Shown: piece by piece, positions 7,477 through 15,625 of the stretch | Layout: each line of letters opens with the position of its first letter | Numbering within the stretch: the stretch's first letter is position 1 | Source: Bacteroidales bacterium UBA1628 | GTDB taxonomy: Bacteria > Bacteroidota > Bacteroidia > Bacteroidales > UBA932 | Direction: 5' to 3' | Assembly (NCBI GenBank): GCA_002321335.1 | Contig: DCMG01000139.1 | Span: 11,025 to 38,625, forward strand | DNA: 27,601 bases | Made by a program: the position numbers and the translations under genes | Notes under the pieces: generated by a model | Told to the model about the DNA's origin: nothing | What the model saw: the letters and a program-made list of their open reading frames with translations, nothing else | Databases searched by the model: none

Positions 7477-8628
7477 ATGAAAACAGCGATTCAGTTTGGA
7501 GCGGGGAACATCGGCCGTGGATTCATCGGCGCCGTACTCTCAAAATCAGGTTATCAGGTAGTGTTCGCGGATGTCAACAAGGAAATTGTTGACAGAATCA
7601 ATGCGGACGGGCAATATACCGTGCACATCAAAGATGTCGAGAGTGAGGATGTCCTCATCTCAGGGGTTTCTGCCGTTGATTCGTCAACGGACGCCGTGGT
7701 GGAGAAGATCAAGGAGGCTGATCTGATCACTACAGCCGTTGGACTCAGAATCCTTCAGTTCATCGCCCCGGCGATCGCCAAGGGAATCATCGCCCGCAAG
7801 GAGTCCGGCATCGAGGCTCCTCTGAACATCATAGCGTGCGAGAACGGACTTATGGCGTCCTCGCGACTCAAAGAAGCTGTCTATTCGCATCTTGACGAGG
7901 CACAGCAGGCTTGGTGCGCGGAGCACGTTGGCTTCCCTGATTGCTCGGTTGACCGCATCGTCCCTCCGGTAAGGAGTGAGAACCCTATAGATGTGGCTGT
8001 GGAGAGGTTCTACGAGTGGAATGTCGATGAGAGTGCTTTCGTCGGACCGGCGCCGAAAGTGGAGGGAATGAATATGGCGGACAACCTTCTGGCTTACATC
8101 GAGCGCAAGTTGTTCACCCTGAACACCGGTCATGCGATCACGGCCTATGTCGGAAAACTTAAAGGTCATACCACTATCCTTGAAAGCATCAGCGATCCTA
8201 AAGTCTACGAAACCGTCCATGCAGCCATGCAGCAGAGCGGCGAAGCCCTTGTGAAGCAGTTCGGTTTCGACCACGAGGCGCATTTCAAGTACATCGAGAA
8301 GATCATCAGACGTTTCCGCAATCCGTATCTTCAGGATGACGTGAACCGTGTTGGACGAGATCCTATGCGCAAACTCTCTCCGGATGACAGACTGATCAAG
8401 CCTGCCATGACCGCAAAGGGCTTCGGTCTTCCTTATGACAAGATTCTGCTCGGTGTCGGCGCTGCCCTGCATTTCGACAATCCTGAGGACCAGCAAAGCG
8501 TTCAGATGTTAGACCTGATCAAGGCCAAGGGGTTGGAGGCCGCTGTTTCCGAAATCACCGGAATCAAGGCCGGTGACCCGATGATCGCCGAGATTGTCAA
8601 TGCTTACAAGGAGGTTGAAAGAATATAA
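7477..8628 (+). CDS. mtlD: Mannitol-1-phosphate 5-dehydrogenase
   Basis: A 383-residue cytoplasmic enzyme that interconverts mannitol-1-phosphate and fructose-6-phosphate with NAD(H). It closely resembles E. coli MtlD along its length: the N-terminal NAD-binding motif QFGAGNIGRGFIG (6-18), LNIIACEN (116-123), VDRIVPP (158-164), and the catalytic segment ERKLFTLNTGHAITAY with the conserved lysine K211. Length equals that of the E. coli enzyme. In E. coli this enzyme works behind a PTS permease, which Bacteroidota generally lack, so here mannitol-1-phosphate must arrive another way or the enzyme runs toward mannitol synthesis. The secreted phosphatase gene 63 bp downstream has no promoter of its own that I could find, suggesting an operon. 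The identity is secure. Confidence 0.95.
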   Translation: MKTAIQFGAGNIGRGFIGAVLSKSGYQVVFADVNKEIVDRINADGQYTVHIKDVESEDVLISGVSAVDSSTDAVVEKIKEADLITTAVGLRILQFIAPAIAKGIIARKESGIEAPLNIIACENGLMASSRLKEAVYSHLDEAQQAWCAEHVGFPDCSVDRIVPPVRSENPIDVAVERFYEWNVDESAFVGPAPKVEGMNMADNLLAYIERKLFTLNTGHAITAYVGKLKGHTTILESISDPKVYETVHAAMQQSGEALVKQFGFDHEAHFKYIEKIIRRFRNPYLQDDVNRVGRDPMRKLSPDDRLIKPAMTAKGFGLPYDKILLGVGAALHFDNPEDQQSVQMLDLIKAKGLEAAVSEITGIKAGDPMIAEIVNAYKEVERI

Positions 8629-8691
8629 AAGTGCGCCTTTGGCAATATATGGAACGCAGGTGAAATAGATTGCTTTTCGGGAATATTCAAG

Positions 8692-9858
8692 ATGAAACGT
8701 ATATTATCATTTTTGCTGCTGGCCGGCATCGCTGTTGCAGCCGCCGCACAGGTGAAGGTGAACTGTGGACCTTATCTTCAGAATGTCACAGAGAACAGCT
8801 TCACTGTGGTGTGGACCACGAACGGCCCGGCCGTCGGCTGGATTGAACTCGCCCCGAACGACGGGACTAATTTCTACAATGTCGAGAGACCTAAATATTT
8901 CGACCTCAGGGGGATGGGCAGAAAACCGATCGGCACCCTTCACAAGGTGACTGTCTCCGGCCTGAAACCTGGCACCACCTACAGGTACCGTGTGATGTGT
9001 CAGGGCGTGATCTCCGCTGAGAACAGAGCCAGAATCCTCTACGACGAGGGCTACGGGCTCGACCTCAAGAAAAGGCCTACGAAAGTGACCACCAAGGCTC
9101 TTGAATATGACAAGGTCAAGTTCGCTGTGGTGAATGACATGCACGAGCACGATTCCGTGATGCAGGTCCTTTTCAAGGATGCCAAGGGCAAGTACGACTT
9201 CGTCTGCTTCAACGGTGACATGACCTCTGCTGTGGACAGTGTGGCCGAGATCCGCATGCATTACATGAACACCGCGTCAAAGCTTTTCGCTTCAGACACT
9301 CCGCTCTATCTCTGCCGAGGCAACCACGAGTACAGAGGCAACGATGCAATCAAGTACCTCGACTATTACCAGACTTCTACCGGAAGGACATATTACACAG
9401 CTTCTTATGGCAAATATTTCTTTCTGTTCCTCGATTCCGGAGAGGACAAGGTTGACAGTGACATCAGGAATCTGAACATCATGATCACCGAGGATTACCT
9501 GAAGGAGGAGGCCGAATGGCTGAAAGGAGTCGTGGCGAGCGATGAATATAAAAACGCTGAGATGAGGATCGCGTTCTGCCATATTCCTCCGTCAGACAAG
9601 GGGTGGCACGGCAATGTGATGGTCAGCAAGTATTTCGTGCCGACTTTGAACGGTACTGGTCTTGACCTGATGCTCTGCGCTCATATTCATAAATACCGCT
9701 TCAACGAGGCGAACACCATCGGCGCTGATTTCCCTGTTCTCTGCAACGCCAACAGGCAGCGCATCGATGCCGTGGTTGACAAGGGCGGCATCCGTCTGGA
9801 CTTCTTCGACGAGACGGGCGTCAAGATCAAGAGCATGAAGTTCGACAAGAAAAAGTAG
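8692..9858 (+). CDS. Secreted purple-acid-phosphatase-like metallophosphoesterase
   Basis: 388 residues with a Sec signal peptide (MKRILSFLLLAGIAVAAAAQ, cleavage near residue 19) and no lipobox. Residues about 25-110 form a fibronectin-III-like N-terminal domain (SFTVVWTTNGP, GLKPGTTYRYRV), as in purple acid phosphatases. The calcineurin-like catalytic domain follows with its full metal set: D149 and H151 in NDMHEH, D176 in NGDM, GNHE at 210-213, H297 in FCHIPP, and H331/H333 in CAHIHKYR. It should hydrolyse phosphate mono- or diesters in the periplasm or outside the cell. Its position 63 bp after mtlD on the same strand suggests joint transcription. A strong terminator lies downstream. The fold and metal site are clear; the substrate is unknown. 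Confidence 0.88.
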   Translation: MKRILSFLLLAGIAVAAAAQVKVNCGPYLQNVTENSFTVVWTTNGPAVGWIELAPNDGTNFYNVERPKYFDLRGMGRKPIGTLHKVTVSGLKPGTTYRYRVMCQGVISAENRARILYDEGYGLDLKKRPTKVTTKALEYDKVKFAVVNDMHEHDSVMQVLFKDAKGKYDFVCFNGDMTSAVDSVAEIRMHYMNTASKLFASDTPLYLCRGNHEYRGNDAIKYLDYYQTSTGRTYYTASYGKYFFLFLDSGEDKVDSDIRNLNIMITEDYLKEEAEWLKGVVASDEYKNAEMRIAFCHIPPSDKGWHGNVMVSKYFVPTLNGTGLDLMLCAHIHKYRFNEANTIGADFPVLCNANRQRIDAVVDKGGIRLDFFDETGVKIKSMKFDKKK

Positions 9859-9881
9859 TCCTGAATTATGCCGTGTGAATA

Positions 9882-9906
9882 TTTTGTTAAACGCTCGTTA
9901 ACAAAA
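9882..9906. repeat. Hairpin-forming inverted repeat downstream of the phosphatase
   Basis: TTTTGTTAA (9882-9890) and TTAACAAAA (9898-9906) are perfect inverted copies around a 7-base loop. It is AT-rich and lies 21 bases before the main terminator stem. It may be an RNA 3'-end structure or a protein site. Confidence 0.5.
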
Positions 9907-9926
9907 TTCAGGAGGGCAATAAGCAA

Positions 9927-9966
9927 AAAGAGAGGGTGGCCACTGATGTTCGGCCACCCTCTCTTT
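9927..9966. terminator. Strong bidirectional terminator between phosphatase and SGNH hydrolase genes
   Basis: AAAGAGAGGGTGGCC (9927-9941) pairs perfectly over 15 bp with GGCCACCCTCTCTTT (9952-9966) around a 10-base loop. Flanking A and T runs suit both convergent transcripts. Confidence 0.9.
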
Positions 9967-9985
9967 AGTTATGATATTCAGTAAA

Positions 9986-11077
9986 TTATTTGATTCCGTA
10001 CTTCTTGAGGATCTTTTTGATCGGCTTTTCGATTGATTTGGCCCAGAGGGTGTAGCCGTAGTCTGAAGGGTGGATTCCATCGACTGTGGCCTCGTGATCC
10101 TCTGACGTGGCGCAGGTTGTCTTGATGTAATAGACATTCTTGTACTTCTTCACGGCGATGTCCATCAGGCTATCGGCCATAGCGGTCTTGACACGCTCGT
10201 TGTTGTCCCTGTCGGTGTTGAAGTTGCGGTACTCGCGGTAGATGGTGCGCTGGAAGATCAGAGGAATGTCAGGATGAGCCTGTTGTATCTTCTCAATGAA
10301 AGGGAAGAGCCTTTCTTTGATCATCGGGGCTTCTGGGTTGGAGAATCCGTCGAACACGAGCGCGTCCACGTCAGCGGCGCAGAGCACATCGGCGAAATAT
10401 GTCTGGAGTTTGCTGTTGCCCGAGCATCCGAGGCTGAGGAACTGAAGGCCGGTCATACGGCTCAGCTGGTCAGGATAGGACATTCCGGCTCTGGAAGTGC
10501 TGGTTCCGTGTGTGAAGCTTGAACCGAAAATTCCGATTCTGTGACGGAAAGGATTGTCGATCGCTTCGATGGTGGCGTTTTTCTCAGTTCCGATCTTGAT
10601 CGAGGATTCCTCGCTGAATACAGGCAGGTAGAGAAGGCACTCATGCATGGCTCCGTCCATGTCCTTGATGAGAGTCACATTGTCATCAGGCTTGTTGTCC
10701 TTGGCGACTGCTGATGCGGCCCAGAGCCATTTGCCGTCTTTTTTGATGTAAAGGTCGTAGCCACGTGCGGAGAGTCCGCCCGTGTTGACAGGAAAACTTC
10801 TGTCCGCGTATTTGGTCTTGATGGTGATGACCTTTGAGTCGGTCTTGAATGCCACCGAGAGGCCGGCGGACATCCTGACCTGCTTGTTCTCGCTCTTTGT
10901 GAACCCTTTGAACTTCACCGTGTCAACCCTATGGTAAGGATTTGGTGTGTCCGGCATGAGCTTGCCGACCATTGTGAGGTCAGAGGCCTCTGTGAAGTTG
11001 TACTCCACCTTCTTGCTCTGTGCCGTCGCTGTCAGGACGGCCAGAGACAGCATCATCGCTGCGGTTAATCTTTTCAT
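9986..11077 (-). CDS. Secreted SGNH/GDSL hydrolase with N-terminal GxDLY domain
   Basis: 363 residues from the ATG at 11077; the longer in-frame start at 11110 adds a charged leader ahead of a good signal peptide (MKRLTAAMMLSLAVLTATAQ) and is rejected. The N-terminal beta-domain (about 25-175) contains the GYDLY motif (106-110) of the GxDLY family. The SGNH domain follows with block I GSSFTHG (nucleophile S187), block II SLGCSGNSK with the oxyanion glycine, a block III-like DGFSN, and block V DGIHPSDYG with D333 and H336 completing the triad. Such enzymes are esterases, usually removing acetyl or other acyl groups from glycans or lipids. A degenerate -7 box, TTATTTTG (11115-11108), sits about 30 bases upstream. 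The substrate is not known. Confidence 0.87.
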   Translation of the reverse strand: MKRLTAAMMLSLAVLTATAQSKKVEYNFTEASDLTMVGKLMPDTPNPYHRVDTVKFKGFTKSENKQVRMSAGLSVAFKTDSKVITIKTKYADRSFPVNTGGLSARGYDLYIKKDGKWLWAASAVAKDNKPDDNVTLIKDMDGAMHECLLYLPVFSEESSIKIGTEKNATIEAIDNPFRHRIGIFGSSFTHGTSTSRAGMSYPDQLSRMTGLQFLSLGCSGNSKLQTYFADVLCAADVDALVFDGFSNPEAPMIKERLFPFIEKIQQAHPDIPLIFQRTIYREYRNFNTDRDNNERVKTAMADSLMDIAVKKYKNVYYIKTTCATSEDHEATVDGIHPSDYGYTLWAKSIEKPIKKILKKYGIK

Positions 11078-11128
11078 GATATTATTAAAAATTTTGGTTT
11101 TGTCTTCCAAAATAAGAACGTGTCGAAT

Positions 11129-11485
11129 CTACTTGAGTGCCAAGATCCGCTCGGCGGTCCCGTCAGCCAGTCCCTTGGCCTCTCCGTCGGCGTATCCAGT
11201 CTCGAAGCCCTTGCGCTCGGCGAACACGAGCTGAGCCAGAATGTTCCTCTCGTTCATCTTGTCAATCTCGTATTTAAGTTTCTTCTCCTTGTCGAACGCC
11301 GCCACCTCGCAAGCCTCGGCGAGCCGCCTGGAGATCTCTCCGGCCTCCTCGATCCACTCCGGAATCTTTTGGAAGCCGCCGCTGTTCCTGAATATGTAGA
11401 ACAGCCTGTCGGACTCCGTCACGCACTCCTCCAGCGTCTTGGTGAACAGCGCCAGCTCCACAAAGATAACACTAATTGTCTGATC
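11129..11485 (-). pseudogene. Remnant of an Rpn-family PD-(D/E)XK nuclease / putative transposase (C-terminal third)
   Basis: About 118 codons resemble the C-terminal part of the Rpn family common in Bacteroidota: SVIFVELALFTKTLEECV, then SDRLFYIFRNSGGFQKIPEW, ISRRLAEACEVAAFDKEKKL, and the typical glycine-rich tail GYADGEAKGLADG. Full members are near 280-300 residues with the nuclease core in the N-terminal half. Here everything upstream of about 11485 loses similarity and becomes AT-rich sequence, although the frame stays open to 11620. No D...ExK core is present, so the product cannot be an active nuclease. It lies just upstream of the SGNH gene. Transcription is possible but I see no promoter for it. 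Confidence 0.7.
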
Positions 11486-11725
11486 CGCAACCATTCGGGT
11501 TGACGAACGGAGCGAGCTCTTGTTGCTTTCCTTTACGGTACATAGTCCAAATTTTGAATAAATATTTGAACCGCAATAATATGCACAATAAACGTAAATA
11601 ATGAAAAGAAACATATGCAAATCATAAGAAAAAGAAATATTTTTTCTTTTGACCCTGCTTAGCGAACCGTAAGGTTAATTCTTGTTACCGAAGTATGTTG
11701 TGAAGTGACATAGTTGCCACAGACA

Positions 11726-11825
11726 GTACAGGAGAACGCCCTTTGCGGAACCAAACGAGCCCAAGCGCACGGTTTGTACAATAGAGAACTGTTTGCGGTA
11801 CCAACTGAACGAGAACTATCTGGTT
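11726..11825. repeat. Two-copy imperfect tandem repeat, 50-bp period
   Basis: Copy A (11726-11775) and copy B (11776-11825) align without gaps at an exact 50-base offset. Shared blocks are GTACA, AGA near the start, TTTGCGG followed by ACCAA (11742-11754 against 11792-11804). A possible third, more degenerate unit follows (GTTTCGTAAA at 11841-11850). Because 50 is not a multiple of three, this is not a protein-level repeat. Confidence 0.5.
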
Positions 11826-11958
11826 CTTTTGACAGACAGTGTTTCGTAAATCGCATAGAATCAATAGATAACATTCTGCATAGCGATATTCAGGAAGTCG
11901 AGAAGTTCTTCCGGCAAGAGCGAGACCATCGGCAGACATCACAGTCTCTGCCGCTGGC

Positions 11959-12000
11959 AAAAAGGAAAGGGGGTGACCTGTCGGCCATCCCCCCCCCTTT
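11959..12000 (-). terminator. Intrinsic terminator of the FN3/beta-helix lipoprotein gene
   Basis: On the minus strand a run of A and G (3' of the stop at 12023) pairs with CCCCCTTT: plus-strand AAAGGGGG (11966-11973) faces a nine-C run (11989-11997) and T run. The minus-strand tail is T-rich (positions 11963-11959). Confidence 0.65.
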
Positions 12001-12022
12001 TTTGAATATCAGCGTGTTCGGA

Positions 12023-14305
12023 TTATTTGCCGAAGACAGTTTTGATTACATGTACACCATCTGTGTAGTTTGTGGTTCCATGTACAAAATTAGCGAAGTT
12101 GCCTGCGTCAATTGTGGCTCCGTCAACGGTGCCGGATACTTTGACCGGGCTAGTTTCGCCAATAGTGATGTTCTTTGTCTTGCCGTTGAATTTGCCGATC
12201 ACAAGACCTCTTGTAGCCTCGGCTCCTCCAGAAATCACACAATCTACTACGCAACCGTTTCCTGTGTTGTGGGCAGCATTGCCGATGTTTCCGATAAGAC
12301 CTCCGATGCCATCGACGGCAGCCGTGGCAGTCACTTTTCCGAAAGCCTTGCAGTTCTCGATGGTGTTTCCTTGAGAGTGGAAACCGCAGAGGCTGCCGAT
12401 AACGCTGGCCTTGTCGCCTGATTCGAAGATGACCTCACCTTCATTTGTGCAGTTGTCCATATTTCCGGTGCCTCCTTGAACACCACCAGCGCGGATTTTT
12501 ACCGTTCCGCTTATGGTAATGTCACCTTTGTTGACACAGTCTTTCGTGCATGTGCTCTGCTTGGCTTCTTTTCCTGGCCATGCAACAATTCCGCCTGCTG
12601 CAGAGTTAGACTTGGATGCATCTGAGAACACGTTGATCGGGCCTTCGTTGGTACATCCTGTGATGTTTGACTTGATCTGCCCGGCTGCGAAGTAATCTCC
12701 TCCTGTGATGCCGCCGGCCAGAACAATCGCCTCATATCCGGACATGGCAGAACCGCTGCTTGAAGCAAGTTTTGCATAAACCTCGCCATAGTTGTGGCAA
12801 TTGGTAATGTCACCGTTGGACGCTCCGACAATACCTCCGACATCCTGTCTCTTCACGCTTCCTGTGACTGAGTCAATAGATGTGTTCACAAGAGATACCT
12901 TGCCTCTGTTCACACAATTTGTCATCGCAAACTGTCCGTTTTCGTCATTGCCGCCATAAGCGACGAGACCACCTACAGAAGGTGCGCAGTTCTTCACATC
13001 AACAATGGTCGACGCACCGTTGACAAACGAGCAAGAAACACTTATCGTTCCTTCATTAGAGCAGTCTTTCATCGTTGCCTTGAGATATCCGGCGATACCG
13101 GCAACAGCCGCACCCTTCATTGAATTCTGCGCTGCCACCGTGATGTTGCCTGTATTGTGGCAGTTGGTGATGTTTGCGAGACCTTCAGCGACAAGGGCTC
13201 CGCAGATGACGGCATCGTCAAAGGACTCGGCACTCATCGTGATGTTTGCTTTGTTTGTCACGTTGGTGAACTCACCCTTGTTCCTTATGGCGATGATACC
13301 GAATTCAGAATCCGTCGGAGTGAATGAGCATGATGCGTCAATCACAAGATCCTTGACTGTTCCGACTTCTGTGAACAGAGGAGCGGTTCCTTTCCAGTTC
13401 TTGATGCTGTGGTTGTTACCGTTGAAGATTCCCGGGAATATGGCGCATGTCGGGATTGTTTTCCCTGCAAGGTCGATATCTGCGGTCAGGTTGACAACAC
13501 TTGTGGCGTCTGCGGTGGTGAGTTCCTTACCGTTAAAGAGTTTGACGAACTCATCGGCTGTCGCTATGTCCTTAGGGAACGCAGCCTTTTCAAGTGTGGT
13601 GATGTCAAGTGTCTCGGAGTATTCGGATTCCTTGCCGTCCTTATTGAGAGACTTGGCTCTCACATTATACGCTGTCTTGTCCGTAAGGTCGGAAATCTTC
13701 AGGGCAGTCTCCTCAGTCTCGATTGCCGTCCAGTCAGAAGCGGAAGCAAGTTTGTATTCGACGGCATATTTGACGGCATTCACGCATGGATCCCATTTCA
13801 AGGTGATAGCATCCGCAAGCGGAGTCGCCGTAAGATTAGGAATGCCGACAAAATCAGGTTTTACGAAACCGTAGCCGAGCACAAGTTGAACAGGTTCGTT
13901 GTCTTGAGTGATATATACCCAGTCAGAGAATACGGATCTTGGATAGTTGGCTCTGACTCTGATATAGTACTGGCTGAATTTTTTCAGACCGGTGAAAGTC
14001 GTGGCGTTTTTGACTTTTACCTTTTCGTCGCTGTAGATGATTGTGTGAGAGACGCTATTGTCGTAGTTGTCACCATTGTTGAGCTCTGTGGTGAGTTGGA
14101 CGGTAGTGCTGGTCGCCCCAGCCTCAATCATGCTGGCGTCGTCCCAGTAGACGGAAATGGATGTTTCTGATGAATTTTCTTCATCATAAGTGAATTCCTT
14201 CGGTGCCGGTTTGGATGAGTCAATGCCAAAGTGCTCTTCTTCTTCACATCCTATAAAAAGAGAAGAAGCCAAGGCTACGGCCGCGAGGGCTTTAATGGAT
14301 TTCAT
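12023..14305 (-). CDS. Surface lipoprotein with FN3 domains and GLUG-like beta-helix repeats
   Basis: 760 residues. A lipoprotein signal (MKSIKALAAVALASSLFIGC) places the lipidated cysteine at C20, followed by acidic EEEEHFG, a pattern associated with surface export of Bacteroidota lipoproteins. Two fibronectin-III-like domains occupy about 35-135 and 150-240. From about 245 the protein becomes a repetitive beta-helix with at least eight copies of a C-x-N-x-G-type motif: NCHNTG (381), DCSNEG (414), NCVNRG (463), NCHNYG (502), GCTNEG (550), DCVNKG (589), NCTNEG (618), NCKAFG (651). Between them lie GGIVG/GGLVAY turns, as in GLUG-type repeats. This suggests an adhesin or glycan-binding surface protein; I see no enzymatic motif. 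It is divergent from the phosphodiesterase gene and has its own promoter about 130 bases upstream. The exact role is unknown. Confidence 0.82.
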   Translation of the reverse strand: MKSIKALAAVALASSLFIGCEEEEHFGIDSSKPAPKEFTYDEENSSETSISVYWDDASMIEAGATSTTVQLTTELNNGDNYDNSVSHTIIYSDEKVKVKNATTFTGLKKFSQYYIRVRANYPRSVFSDWVYITQDNEPVQLVLGYGFVKPDFVGIPNLTATPLADAITLKWDPCVNAVKYAVEYKLASASDWTAIETEETALKISDLTDKTAYNVRAKSLNKDGKESEYSETLDITTLEKAAFPKDIATADEFVKLFNGKELTTADATSVVNLTADIDLAGKTIPTCAIFPGIFNGNNHSIKNWKGTAPLFTEVGTVKDLVIDASCSFTPTDSEFGIIAIRNKGEFTNVTNKANITMSAESFDDAVICGALVAEGLANITNCHNTGNITVAAQNSMKGAAVAGIAGYLKATMKDCSNEGTISVSCSFVNGASTIVDVKNCAPSVGGLVAYGGNDENGQFAMTNCVNRGKVSLVNTSIDSVTGSVKRQDVGGIVGASNGDITNCHNYGEVYAKLASSSGSAMSGYEAIVLAGGITGGDYFAAGQIKSNITGCTNEGPINVFSDASKSNSAAGGIVAWPGKEAKQSTCTKDCVNKGDITISGTVKIRAGGVQGGTGNMDNCTNEGEVIFESGDKASVIGSLCGFHSQGNTIENCKAFGKVTATAAVDGIGGLIGNIGNAAHNTGNGCVVDCVISGGAEATRGLVIGKFNGKTKNITIGETSPVKVSGTVDGATIDAGNFANFVHGTTNYTDGVHVIKTVFGK

Positions 14306-14437
14306 ATTGTTCTTTAGTGATTGTTAGTTGAAAACTGTAAATACTAAAATTAAGGCTATGCTTCTTAAGCACCCTTAACAACCATCAGAAGATGTAAGAT
14401 GTCACTCGAAAGTGAACTTTATTTCAGTTTGCCGAGA

Positions 14438-14469
14438 CAAAAATATTCAAGTTAAATGAAAAATGCAAG
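14438..14469 (-). promoter_or_regulatory. Promoter for the FN3/beta-helix lipoprotein gene
   Basis: The minus strand has TATTTTTG (14445-14438), an exact TAnnTTTG box, with CTTG at 14469-14466 and a 20-base spacer. The leader of about 125 bases to the ATG at 14305 holds no gene. Confidence 0.6.
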
Positions 14470-14489
14470 GTTGTGACTGATTTTTTCTG

Positions 14490-14497
14490 TACTTTTG
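14490..14497 (+). promoter_or_regulatory. Promoter -7 box for the glycerophosphodiester phosphodiesterase gene
   Basis: TACTTTTG matches TAnnTTTG exactly. A weak -33 candidate, GTTG, lies at 14470-14473 with a short 16-base spacer. The leader to the ATG at 14601 is about 95 bases. Confidence 0.55.
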
Positions 14498-14600
14498 TGA
14501 ATCCATTCAATCGTTTTTAGGCGTAAGCCTGAAATTCACGGTTGAAGGTTACCTGATAGAATATCAGGGTGTATACGAACTTAAATATTTGTGTCAAATT

Positions 14601-15428
14601 ATGAGGAATGTATTAAGGTCTTTATTTGTTATCATGCTGTCTGTGTGGACGATGGACTTGTCCGCACAGACTCAGACAGTGCAGTTTTTCGCCCATCGCG
14701 CAAGCCGTTTCGAGTATGACGAGAACACGCTCCCGGCATTCAAGGCTTGTTACGAACATGGTATAAGAGGCTTTGAGACCGACATCAGAATGAGCAAGGA
14801 CGGACTGCTTGTTGTAAACCACGATGAGACGTTCGCCAGATTGACTCCATGCTCGGGTGCGGTGGAATCAATGACATCGGATGAAATCCGCAAGTTGACT
14901 ACATTCCAAGGCAACAAGATTCTTTTCCTTGATGAGCTTGTGGGCTTCCTTTCAGATAAGGATGGCCTCTATGTTGAGTTTGAAATGAAGGTCAGCCCCG
15001 CGTCAAGTTATCCTGAGGATCGCCTTCGCGAGTATTGCGACAAACTCTACAAGGCGGTTATGGCCAAGAAGCCGGAGCATTCCACGTATCTGTTCACATC
15101 CAGCAGCCGGGATGCTTTGAATATGATGAGAAAACTTCATCCGGACGCTGATATGCTTATGATTTTCAGCAAGCCGGTTTGTGATGAGACCATCCAGATG
15201 GCAGAGGCGATGGGAATCAAACGGATTGGTTGCAACATGAACGGCACCACACGTTCCATGGTGAAGAAAGCGAAGGAGGCCGGTTTGGCTGTCTCCCTTT
15301 GGCCTTCGAGGACTCCAGAGGACATCATGCTGGGCGTGTATCTCGGTGCGGAGTATCTCTGCTGCGACAGGGCCATAGAGGTAAAGAGATTTCTGGACGA
15401 GAAAGCCCCGTTTGTGAAATACAAATAG
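14601..15428 (+). CDS. Secreted glycerophosphodiester phosphodiesterase (GDPD family)
   Basis: 275 residues from the ATG at 14601; a TTG four codons earlier is possible but less likely. A Sec signal peptide ends near LSA-Q (residues 1-22). The TIM-barrel GDPD catalytic set is clear: H32-R33 in FFAHRAS, E41-N42 in DENTLPAF, E59 and D61 in GFETDIRMSKDG, and H74-D75 in VVNHDETF. The family hydrolyses glycerophosphodiesters to glycerol-3-phosphate plus an alcohol, using a divalent metal. The later segments LPVEFEMK-like (here YVEFEMKVSP) and the C-terminal GAEYLCCDR also fit. The gene lies 197 bp upstream of susC on the same strand with no terminator between, so it is probably the first gene of the SusCD unit. 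The reaction class is secure; the natural substrate may be a polymer such as a teichoic acid. Confidence 0.9.
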   Translation: MRNVLRSLFVIMLSVWTMDLSAQTQTVQFFAHRASRFEYDENTLPAFKACYEHGIRGFETDIRMSKDGLLVVNHDETFARLTPCSGAVESMTSDEIRKLTTFQGNKILFLDELVGFLSDKDGLYVEFEMKVSPASSYPEDRLREYCDKLYKAVMAKKPEHSTYLFTSSSRDALNMMRKLHPDADMLMIFSKPVCDETIQMAEAMGIKRIGCNMNGTTRSMVKKAKEAGLAVSLWPSRTPEDIMLGVYLGAEYLCCDRAIEVKRFLDEKAPFVKYK

Positions 15429-15585
15429 TTTTTGCTAAAGGCGCACTAAAACAAAATCATAGACAGTTTAGTAGTACAATAATATTCATCATTAATTTTT
15501 AACATTGATGCGAGGATAAAAGAACCACAATAACCTTGTAAACCATTGGAAGTATTACCGAAGATTTCAGTTTGCCACAGAATCG

Positions 15586-15603
15586 TGAACCCTTTTCGGT
15601 TCA
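15586..15603 (+). promoter_or_regulatory. Small hairpin in the leader of susC
   Basis: TGAACC (15586-15591) pairs with GGTTCA (15598-15603) around CTTTTC and is followed by AGGTAATTTTTTATTG. With only 6 bp it could be a weak attenuator or an mRNA leader structure 22 bases before the susC ATG. Two imperfect -7 boxes lie upstream (TAACATTG and TAACCTTG), neither convincing. Confidence 0.35.
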
Positions 15604-15625
15604 GGTAATTTTTTATTGAAATTTT

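Larger units (their letters stand above)
11486..12022. other. Gene-poor stretch with decayed sequence and a 50-bp repeat
   Basis: No convincing gene is present on either strand over about 540 bases. AT content is high from 11520 to 11660. A plus-strand frame is open from 11714 into the antisense of the next gene, but it has no start signal and no recognisable family. The stretch holds the 50-bp imperfect tandem repeat (11726-11825) and the terminator of the downstream lipoprotein gene. It is best read as remains of the Rpn locus plus intergenic sequence. Confidence 0.6.

Noticed and set aside
11989..12003. Nine-C run followed by six T residues as a possible phase-variation tract
   Set aside because: It lies outside any coding frame, downstream of the lipoprotein stop, and is explained as part of the minus-strand terminator.
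11714..12421. Plus-strand open frame of 235 codons spanning the gene-poor stretch and the 3' end of the lipoprotein gene
   Set aside because: The second half is antisense to the beta-helix coding sequence, the first half is a decayed repeat, and no promoter or family match was found.
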